From contig CACZSX010000052.1 in NCBI GenBank assembly GCA_902783915.1, positions 1 through 6,264 on the forward strand: a DNA stretch of 6,264 nucleotides, written 5' to 3'. Position 1 is the stretch's first letter; every line of letters begins with the position of its first letter. The DNA is from an uncultured Erysipelotrichaceae bacterium (GTDB lineage Bacteria; Bacillota_I; Bacilli_A; RF39; UBA660). The translations under genes were made by a program, and so were the position numbers. Below the pieces are notes generated by a model, which was not told where the DNA came from, did no database searches, and worked only from the letters and a program-made list of their open reading frames with translations. Shown one piece after another: positions 1 through 4,933 of the stretch.

Positions 1-572
1 ACTTCTCTTTTTTCTTCTTTAACTATTGGTATTCTTCCAGTTTGATAATCTTCTTCATCAATCACTAAGAAATCATCATCTACTTTAGGTTTTGCTTCTT
101 CTCTAGGTCTTTCTACTCTAGCAATTTTTTCACTAACTGCATTTTCATAAGTAACTTCTCTTTTAGCATATGTAATAGGTTGATTTGTTCTCAATAGTTC
201 TTCTACACTTATTATAGCTGTATCTTCTTGCTCATCTTCGTATTGTTGTATCCTATCCATAACACTTTGATTATTCTTATTTTCAATTTGCTTTAATTCA
301 TCAACAATATTCTTAAGATTACGAGTTCTATCATTTTCTAAATTAATATCACTATTATCTACATTATCAATATCTTTCATCTTTGCTTCGAATGCATTTT
401 CTTTATCTGTTATTTCGCTTTCACCATATATCTTTTTTACAGTGTTTTTTTCTGGTTTAAGTACTACAATTAATAAAATTATAAATGTAATTACTAATAA
501 TACACCTACTACAAATAAAGCTTGTCCAGCATTATTTAAATTTGTAAAATAATTAGTAATATTTGCTATCAT
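1..572 (-). CDS. Unrecognised single-pass membrane protein with long charged tail (partial, C-terminus outside window)
   Basis: The minus-strand frame is open from an ATG at 572-570 to the window edge, giving 190 complete residues. A polar N-terminus (about 1-16) is followed by one hydrophobic segment (about 17-38, rich in V/I/L). A long, charged, probably cytoplasmic region follows, rich in Glu, Asp, Lys and Asn. Parts near 80-130 look helical or coiled, and the stretch after 150 is more basic/acidic and probably disordered. The start is well fixed: an in-frame TGA sits four codons upstream, and an AGGTGA ribosome binding site at 577-582 overlaps the rsmE stop codon, so the gene is probably translated from the rsmE transcript. 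I recognise no family or catalytic motif. The layout would suit a membrane-anchored scaffold or cell-envelope/division accessory protein, but that is only a guess. Confidence 0.8.
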   Translation of the reverse strand, partial: MIANITNYFTNLNNAGQALFVVGVLLVITFIILLIVVLKPEKNTVKKIYGESEITDKENAFEAKMKDIDNVDNSDINLENDRTRNLKNIVDELKQIENKNNQSVMDRIQQYEDEQEDTAIISVEELLRTNQPITYAKREVTYENAVSEKIARVERPREEAKPKVDDDFLVIDEEDYQTGRIPIVKEEKRE

Positions 573-576
573 AACT

Positions 577-1272
577 TCACCTCATATATTCATAATTTAT
601 TATACTTAATAAATATAATGGTACTGTTTCTGCTCTTAGAATATTATCTCCAAGAGTTACGCTTATAAAACCATTATCTATTAAAAATTCAACTTCTTTT
701 CCACTAAATCCACCTTCTGGACCTATTGCTATTAGTATTGTATCACTTTTCTTATTATCTTGTAAAACATTTTTGATATTTTTCGACATTTCACTTGTAT
801 TACAAAGAATTTTTAAATCAGATTTATAATTTATAATATCTTTCAACTTAATAATTTCATGTATTATAGGCATTTTACTCCTATGTGATTGCTCAGATGC
901 TTCCTTTAATATTCTATTCCATCTATCTTTTTTATTATCAACTTTAACTACAGTTCTTTCTGATATAACTGGTATTATTTCATCTACTCCCAACTCAGCA
1001 GCTTTCTGAAGTAAATAATCCATTTTTTGTTCTTTTATTAAACATGTAGCAAGAATAATCTTATAATCTTTATTATTATTTAATTTATTTTCATCAACTA
1101 TCTCATACTCAACGTCTTTTTTTGTAATATTAGTTATTTTGCATGTGTATAATGTTTCATTATAAACAATATTAAAAAAATTACCTATATTCATTCTCAC
1201 TACATTTATAATATGCCTTTTATCTTCATCATCTATTTTTAAATCTTTATTATTAACCATATACCACTGCAT
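577..1272 (-). CDS. rsmE: 16S rRNA (uracil-1498-N3)-methyltransferase RsmE
   Basis: RsmE is a SPOUT-class methyltransferase that uses S-adenosylmethionine to methylate N3 of U1498 in helix 44 of 16S rRNA in the cytoplasm. The 231-residue product, slightly short for the family, has the expected order. An N-terminal PUA-like part (about 1-70) carries the HIINVVRMNIGN signature at 20-31. The family segment KMDYLLQKAAELGVDEIIP follows at 83-101, then RWNRILKEASEQSHRSKMP at 117-135. The C-terminal trefoil knot has IGPEGGFSGKEV at 183-194 and LGDNILRAETVPLY at 207-220, which form the cofactor and active site. The ATG has a GGTGAT ribosome binding site three bases upstream and an extended -10 before that. 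The gene is divergent from the AAA+ ATPase gene, and its TGA stop overlaps the ribosome binding site of the downstream membrane-protein gene. Confidence 0.95.
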   Translation of the reverse strand: MQWYMVNNKDLKIDDEDKRHIINVVRMNIGNFFNIVYNETLYTCKITNITKKDVEYEIVDENKLNNNKDYKIILATCLIKEQKMDYLLQKAAELGVDEIIPVISERTVVKVDNKKDRWNRILKEASEQSHRSKMPIIHEIIKLKDIINYKSDLKILCNTSEMSKNIKNVLQDNKKSDTILIAIGPEGGFSGKEVEFLIDNGFISVTLGDNILRAETVPLYLLSIINYEYMR

Positions 1273-1287
1273 AACATCACCTACTTA

Positions 1288-1296
1288 ATTATAACA
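1288..1296 (-). promoter_or_regulatory. Extended -10 promoter of rsmE
   Basis: On the minus strand the sequence reads TGT followed by a perfect TATAAT (1293 down to 1288), an extended -10. At the usual 17-base spacing the -35 hexamer would be TATCAT, which is poor, so the TG extension probably matters. Only 15 bases lie between the -10 and the rsmE ATG, and they contain GGTGAT. The expected start of transcription is about 1281, giving a leader near 9 bases. Confidence 0.65.
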
Positions 1297-1310
1297 TTCA
1301 ATTATTGAAT
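1296..1310. repeat. Perfect 7-1-7 palindrome between divergent promoters
   Basis: ATTCAAT, one T, then ATTGAAT form a perfect inverted repeat. Its right half includes the -35 hexamer (TTGAAT) of the ATPase promoter. Its left end touches the TG of the extended -10 of rsmE, so it lies in the spacer of that promoter. The position would suit an operator acting on both genes, but in such AT-rich DNA a short palindrome can also arise by chance. No T-tract follows, so it is not a terminator. Confidence 0.4.
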
Positions 1311-1333
1311 ATGATAGATATTTTTGTTATAAT
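1305..1333 (+). promoter_or_regulatory. Promoter of the AAA+ ATPase gene
   Basis: The -35 is TTGAAT (1305-1310). After a 17-base spacer comes a perfect TATAAT (1328-1333), preceded by TGT to make an extended -10. The GGTGAT ribosome binding site (1340-1345) starts seven bases after the -10, where transcription is expected to start, and the ATG is at 1349. This is the best-formed promoter in the window. Confidence 0.75.
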
Positions 1334-1348
1334 GAGTGTGGTGATAAT

Positions 1349-2290
1349 ATGAATGAAATGGTTGATGTAAGTAATGATTACACTGTATCATTAATCAATA
1401 AATATGCAGAAGATTTAACAAAAAAAGTGTATTATACAGATCCTTGTATAGCAAGAGAAGAAGAACTTAAAAAGATGATTCTAACATTATTTACTCCAGA
1501 AAAATCGCCTATATTAGTTGGTAAACCTGGTATTGGTAAAACTGCTATAGTAGAAGGGCTTGCATGGAGAATTCAAAATGGAATGGTTCCAGATGCTTTA
1601 AGAGGATATACAATATTAAAAATAGATACTGCTGCATTAGTCGGCAACATAAGTAATGAAAAAGGTACTTCTGATATGAAATTACAAGTACTTGTAAAGG
1701 AATTAGAAAATTTAGATAAAGTAATATTATTTATTGATGAAACTCATACATTAATTGGTAATAAAACTGAAGGTGGACTTGACTTCGCTAATATTTTAAA
1801 ACCGGCTTTAGCAAGAGGTAATATTAAAATGATAGGTGCTACTACATCTAATGAATATGACTATTATATTGTAAAAGATAAGGCTTTTTTAAGAAGACTT
1901 GAAAAAATAGAAATAGCAGAGCCTGATAAAGATGCTACTGTTAAAATACTAGTTGGTACATTACCTAAGATAGAAAAACAAACTGGTGTTGTGATGAACT
2001 ACACTAATTTTGTTAAAGAAAATATTATGAGTTTTATAGTTGATATGACTACTGAATATAATAGAGTATTTGAATCTGCATCAAGATACCCAGATATATG
2101 TTTAGGTATTGTTACTAAAGCATTTAGTTATGCAATATTTGATAATTCAAGAGCAGTATCAATAAAACATTTTTGGGATGCGATAAGTACAACTGAAGCA
2201 GTATATCCCGATGTAATAAAAAAATATAAACCTTTATTTAAAGAAAAATTTAAAGATTTAATTGAAAAAGAAAATGCAATTTTAGAGTAA
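1349..2290 (+). CDS. Single-ring ClpB/ClpC-type (D1) AAA+ ATPase
   Basis: This 313-residue protein matches the first ATPase ring (D1) of ClpA/ClpB/ClpC chaperones almost end to end. It begins with the linker-like YAEDLTKKVYYTDPCIAREEEL (19-40). Walker A is GKPGIGKT (58-65), with TAIVEGLAWRI after it. Walker B is VILFIDE (125-131). KPALARG (151-157) and the sensor-1 region IGATTSNEY (162-170) follow, then RR at 182-183 as candidate arginine fingers and AEP at 190-192. A helical lid with YPD (247-249) and a Lys/Glu-rich tail complete it. ATP hydrolysis therefore looks intact. The N-terminal adaptor domain, middle coiled coil and second ring are all absent. The D1 pore-loop tyrosine motif of ClpB (KYRG) is not recognisable: the matching stretch around 98-112 reads GNISNEKGTSDMKLQ. 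Classical protein threading is therefore uncertain, and the substrate is unknown. The gene has its own promoter and terminator and is probably monocistronic. Confidence 0.85.
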   Translation: MNEMVDVSNDYTVSLINKYAEDLTKKVYYTDPCIAREEELKKMILTLFTPEKSPILVGKPGIGKTAIVEGLAWRIQNGMVPDALRGYTILKIDTAALVGNISNEKGTSDMKLQVLVKELENLDKVILFIDETHTLIGNKTEGGLDFANILKPALARGNIKMIGATTSNEYDYYIVKDKAFLRRLEKIEIAEPDKDATVKILVGTLPKIEKQTGVVMNYTNFVKENIMSFIVDMTTEYNRVFESASRYPDICLGIVTKAFSYAIFDNSRAVSIKHFWDAISTTEAVYPDVIKKYKPLFKEKFKDLIEKENAILE

Positions 2291-2303
2291 TTGCATTTTT
2301 ATT
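2271..2303 (+). terminator. Intrinsic terminator of the ATPase gene
   Basis: A perfect 11-bp stem (AAAATGCAATT at 2271-2281 with AATTGCATTTT at 2289-2299) encloses a 7-base loop and runs into a T-rich tract. The hairpin begins inside the coding sequence, and the TAA stop (2288-2290) lies at the loop/stem junction. It separates the ATPase gene from rpsT. Confidence 0.8.
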
Positions 2304-2314
2304 TAATAAAATTA

Positions 2315-2343
2315 TTGATTTTTTAATATATATTTGTTAAAAT
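2315..2343 (+). promoter_or_regulatory. Promoter of rpsT
   Basis: TTGATT (2315-2320), a 17-base spacer and TAAAAT (2338-2343) preceded by TGT make a good extended -10 promoter 29 bases upstream of the rpsT ATG. A second, weaker -10 candidate, TGT followed by TTAAAT (2352-2357), lies exactly 15 bases from the ATG, the spacing seen at four other genes here, but it has no recognisable -35. Confidence 0.6.
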
Positions 2344-2372
2344 TGATATGTTTAAATGACGGAGGTGAAATT

Positions 2373-2615
2373 ATGCCAAACATTAAAAGTGCTAAAAAGC
2401 GTGTTAAGGTAATTAAAAGACAATCTGAAGAAAATATTCCAGTTAGAGGAAGTATGAGAACTGCTGTTAAAAAAGTTAATAAAGATTCTCAAAATAAAAA
2501 TTTATTAAATGATGCAGTTAAAAAGATTGATACTGCTGTAAGTAAAGGTGTTATTACTAAAAATGCTGCTGCAAGAAAAAAATCACGTCTAATGAAAAAA
2601 GTAAATTCGAAGTAA
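2373..2615 (+). CDS. rpsT: 30S ribosomal protein S20
   Basis: S20 is a primary-binding, all-helical protein of the 30S subunit that contacts 16S rRNA. The 80-residue product is within the family's usual length and very basic. It has the N-terminal signature MPNIKSAKKRVKV, the central GSMRTAVKKV (25-34), and the C-terminal GVITKNAAARKKSRL (56-70). I place the start at the ATG at 2373, because S20 proteins begin MPNIKSA and a strong GGAGGTGAA ribosome binding site (2361-2369) lies just upstream. An upstream in-frame TTG at 2334 would add 13 residues foreign to the family and lies within the promoter. The gene has its own promoter and a terminator overlapping its stop codon. Confidence 0.96.
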   Translation: MPNIKSAKKRVKVIKRQSEENIPVRGSMRTAVKKVNKDSQNKNLLNDAVKKIDTAVSKGVITKNAAARKKSRLMKKVNSK

Positions 2616-2634
2616 ATTATTACTTCTTTTTTTT
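2609..2634 (+). terminator. Intrinsic terminator of rpsT
   Basis: GAAGTAA (2609-2615) pairs with TTACTTC (2620-2626) across a 4-base loop, followed by eight T residues (2627-2634). The TAA stop of rpsT is the last three bases of the left arm, so the terminator is partly built from the end of the coding sequence. Confidence 0.85.
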
Positions 2635-2660
2635 ATATTTATAAATTTTTATAGTATAAT
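2632..2660 (+). promoter_or_regulatory. Promoter of the transglutaminase-like gene
   Basis: A perfect TATAAT (2655-2660) lies 17 bases downstream of a weak -35, TTTATA (2632-2637), which overlaps the T-tract of the rpsT terminator. GGTGAT (2667-2672) begins seven bases after the -10, and the ATG is at 2676, so the expected leader is only about 9 bases. Confidence 0.6.
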
Positions 2661-2675
2661 AATATTGGTGATTGT

Positions 2676-3575
2676 ATGAAATTTTTAAAATTTTTAGTAG
2701 TTTTACTTACTATATTTGCTACTTTCACTTTTGCATATGGTTATTTATCAGATAAAGAAATTATAAGTACTATAAAACAATTTTATGATAGAACTCCATC
2801 TAGTATCGTAAATAACGAATATGTAAAAGAATTAGATGTTGGTATTGTTAAACTAACAAATAACTTTACACCAAATAATAAAGATGAACTATTAAATATC
2901 TATTATACTATTATATCTTCTGGTATGACTGAATTTACATTTTATTGTGGTACAGAATATGATAATTGTATAAGCGATACTATAGAAATTAATGATGATG
3001 AAAATTTACTGTCACAAATTAATAGTTTAGTAAGTGTATATAATAGTTTTAAAAGTATAAAAACAGCTTATACACCAAGTGGTAAAATTACTTTATATAT
3101 AAATAGAATCTATAGTAATGATGATATTAAAAAAATCAATGATAAATTAGATGAAATTGAAAAAAGTATTATTGTAATAAACAAAAATGATCGTGATAAT
3201 ATATTAGCTATACATGATTACATAATTAACACAACTAAATATAGTGAAGAAGATAATATATTAAATAATGCTATTGGAGCATTATTTAATGGATACACTA
3301 AGTGTAATGGATATACAGATGCAGCGGCATTATTATTAGATAGACTAAATATTAAAAATATACGAATTGTCTCTTCTGGTGATGATAAATTAGAACCTCA
3401 TATATGGAATTTAGTATATTTAGATAATAAATGGTTACATCTAGATTTAACTTGGGATGATCCAATTAATAATTTGAATAAAGATTTTTTATACCATGAT
3501 TATTTTTTAAAAACAAATACAGAAGATAATAATAAACATTCGTTTGATAAAGACTTTTATTACTTTGTAAAATAA
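2676..3575 (+). CDS. Secreted or membrane-anchored transglutaminase-like (papain-fold) protein
   Basis: This 299-residue protein starts with a signal-peptide-like segment (K2, K5, hydrophobic core 6-20, possible cleavage after the Ala near 20). There is no lipobox cysteine, so it is either secreted or held by the uncleaved segment. Residues 30-165 are not recognised; they contain a Cys pair (C91, C98) that could form a disulfide outside the cell. Residues about 175-265 form a transglutaminase-like core. It has the helix NILAIHDYIINTTKYS, catalytic Cys210 in KCNGYTDAA, His242 in PHIWN, and Asp257 in LHLDLTWDD, so the full Cys-His-Asp triad is present. Bacterial relatives act as cysteine peptidases or amidotransferases, often at the cell wall; which applies here cannot be read from the sequence. 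The gene has its own promoter and a terminator shared with the converging FMN-binding lipoprotein gene. Confidence 0.85.
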   Translation: MKFLKFLVVLLTIFATFTFAYGYLSDKEIISTIKQFYDRTPSSIVNNEYVKELDVGIVKLTNNFTPNNKDELLNIYYTIISSGMTEFTFYCGTEYDNCISDTIEINDDENLLSQINSLVSVYNSFKSIKTAYTPSGKITLYINRIYSNDDIKKINDKLDEIEKSIIVINKNDRDNILAIHDYIINTTKYSEEDNILNNAIGALFNGYTKCNGYTDAAALLLDRLNIKNIRIVSSGDDKLEPHIWNLVYLDNKWLHLDLTWDDPINNLNKDFLYHDYFLKTNTEDNNKHSFDKDFYYFVK

Positions 3576-3576
3576 A

Positions 3577-3608
3577 AAAAGATATTTAAAAATATCTTTT
3601 ATTTTTTT
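3577..3608. terminator. Bidirectional terminator between convergent genes
   Basis: AAAAGATATT (3577-3586) and AATATCTTTT (3591-3600) form a perfect 10-bp stem with a 4-base loop. A T-run follows on the plus strand (3602-3608), and the A-run at 3574-3580 serves as a T-tract for minus-strand transcripts. It can end both the transglutaminase transcript and the EET-type cluster. The stop codon of the minus-strand gene (3599-3601) touches the stem. Confidence 0.8.
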
Positions 3609-4057
3609 GCATCTTTTAATGCATTATCTAATGCGTTATATAAAGCATCTATCTTCATTGTAACACCAGCTATAGCATCTGTTTTACCATTATCATCTAA
3701 TTTAATAAATGATATATCTTGATTTTCTACTACTTTAGATTCAATTAAATTTACTTGCTCATACCACTCTTTACCAGCTTCGCTTCTAGTTTTCATTCCA
3801 TAATCATTACCTAATGTTTTTTTAGTAGTATTAACTCCATCTTTAACATAAGTAGTATCTAAATAAACTGATTTTATTAATCCATTACTATCTACATATA
3901 CTATAGCCATAGCAGTATTTTTAGCACCACCATAATTATCAGTATATGTTCCTAAATAAGTTCCTTCTTTATATTTACCTTCTCCTACTTTTTCACATCC
4001 AGTAAAAATAAATATTGATAATACTATTACAAATACTATTCCAAAATATTTTTTCAT
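3599..4057 (-). CDS. FMN-binding domain lipoprotein, PplA-like (putative flavinylated extracellular electron carrier)
   Basis: This 152-residue lipoprotein has a signal segment ending in IFTGC, making Cys21 the predicted lipid-modified residue. After EGTYLGTYTDNYGG (31-44), the segment LGNDYGMKTRSEAGKEWYEQ (82-101) and the C-terminal DAIAGVTMKIDALYNAL (127-143) identify an FMN_bind domain of the kind found in Listeria PplA. In that family, FMN is linked by a phosphoester to a threonine in a D-x-x-S/T-G-A-T-type motif. Thr133 occupies this position, though the local sequence is AGVT rather than SGAT. PplA carries two such domains; this protein has one. An ApbE-type transferase encoded in the same cluster is the obvious modifying enzyme. 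The gene has a strong AGGAGGAT ribosome binding site (4061-4068) and probably its own promoter, allowing higher output than the membrane components. Confidence 0.85.
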   Translation of the reverse strand: MKKYFGIVFVIVLSIFIFTGCEKVGEGKYKEGTYLGTYTDNYGGAKNTAMAIVYVDSNGLIKSVYLDTTYVKDGVNTTKKTLGNDYGMKTRSEAGKEWYEQVNLIESKVVENQDISFIKLDDNGKTDAIAGVTMKIDALYNALDNALKDAKK

Positions 4058-4075
4058 ATAATCCTCCTACTTTTA

Positions 4076-4104
4076 ATTATATTACATTTTTAATTAATAT
4101 TAAA
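4076..4104 (-). promoter_or_regulatory. Possible internal promoter for the FMN-binding lipoprotein gene
   Basis: On the minus strand TTTAAT (4104 down to 4099), a 17-base spacer and a perfect TATAAT (4081 down to 4076) lie in the 42-base gap after the Gx-transporter gene. The ATG follows 18 bases after the -10. The -35 is weak, and the region is so AT-rich that a chance match is possible. Confidence 0.45.
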
Positions 4105-4591
4105 TACTTTTATAATAATTTAACAATCTATCTGACACCATACCTACTATTATTCCAGTTATTATAGAACTAATTAATAATATTGGCAAATAATATATAA
4201 TATTTATATTTGATAAAAATAACATTGCTACTATTATTTGACCTATACTATGAGATATAGCACCACTTATACTTACTCCTACTACTGACAACTTACTATA
4301 TCTTTTTACTAAATACATAGTTATTACACTTAATAATGCACCTACCAAACTAAAGAAAAAACTTATACTAAATAAACCAGTTCTTAAAATTCCAATAAGT
4401 ATTACTCTTAATATAGATATATATATTGCATCTTTAAAAGATAAATCATATATTACAAATACTATTACTATATTAGCAAGTCCTAATTTTATCCCAGGCA
4501 TCATATTAAATAATGGAATAAAACTTTCTATTAAAGCAAGTACTACAGATATACTAAGTAACATTGCTATTTTAGCAATTTTTTTATTCAT
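4100..4591 (-). CDS. Gx-transporter family membrane protein (EetB-like)
   Basis: This 163-residue, strongly hydrophobic protein appears to have five or six membrane helices. It carries two signatures of the family often annotated as Gx transporter or heptaprenyl diphosphate synthase component I: PGIKLGLAN at 32-40 and GVSISGAISHSIGQIIVA at 105-122. LRVILIGILRTGLF lies at 61-74. Despite the second name, nothing here resembles a prenyl synthase catalytic site. As I recall, the Listeria EET locus encodes a protein of this family (EetB) thought to help carry electrons across the membrane. The start lies only three bases after the stop of the NusG-II gene. The only Shine-Dalgarno candidate is a GGGGTAG overlapping that stop, so translation is probably coupled to the upstream gene. 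Confidence 0.8.
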   Translation of the reverse strand: MNKKIAKIAMLLSISVVLALIESFIPLFNMMPGIKLGLANIVIVFVIYDLSFKDAIYISILRVILIGILRTGLFSISFFFSLVGALLSVITMYLVKRYSKLSVVGVSISGAISHSIGQIIVAMLFLSNINIIYYLPILLISSIITGIIVGMVSDRLLNYYKSI

Positions 4592-4594
4592 AAA

Positions 4595-4933
4595 CTACCC
4601 CGCTATTGTATCTAATTCATTATTAGAAAAATTAATAGTTATTTTATTTGGTAAACATACTATTACTCCATTATTTGTATAATCCATCTTACTACATATA
4701 TGAAATTTAGATGTTTCTTCTATAACTTTTAACTTATTATCTTTTACTTTTATTTTAACAATTCCATTATATCCTTCTACACTATATTCCTTATCAATAT
4801 TTAAATCTATTTTAAGTACTAATTCATTATTATAATATACATTCGCATAATTATTATTTTTTCTCGTTAAAAACAATATAAATACTACTACAAATAATAT
4901 TATAACTATTAATTTAATATCATACTTGTTCAT
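4595..4933 (-). CDS. Membrane-anchored NusG domain II protein (EetA-like)
   Basis: This 112-residue protein has a short N-terminus, one membrane segment (about 6-23) and an outside domain. That domain matches NusG_II: YNGIVKIKVKDNKLKV (55-70), then HICSKMDY (78-85) and GVIVCLPNKITI (89-100), with Cys80 and Cys93 at the positions typical of the family. It is not the transcription factor NusG; the KOW/NGN parts are absent. NusG_II proteins recur beside Gx-transporter, FMN-binding and ApbE genes, and to my recollection EetA of Listeria is one. I chose the ATG at 4933, which overlaps the end of apbE by 14 bases and puts the membrane helix right after the start. A longer frame opens at 4990 but adds 19 residues deep inside apbE. 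No good ribosome binding site is visible at either, so translational coupling is likely. Confidence 0.75.
   Translation of the reverse strand: MNKYDIKLIVIILFVVVFILFLTRKNNNYANVYYNNELVLKIDLNIDKEYSVEGYNGIVKIKVKDNKLKVIEETSKFHICSKMDYTNNGVIVCLPNKITINFSNNELDTIAG

Noticed and set aside
2334..2372. A TTG-initiated N-terminal extension of 13 residues on ribosomal protein S20
   Set aside because: S20 proteins begin MPNIKSA; the ATG at 2373 has a strong ribosome binding site, and the extension lies across the -10 element of the promoter.
4595..4597. Premature stop or frameshift between the NusG-II and Gx-transporter genes
   Set aside because: Both products have complete family domains on each side; the 3-base gap is ordinary tight operon packing.
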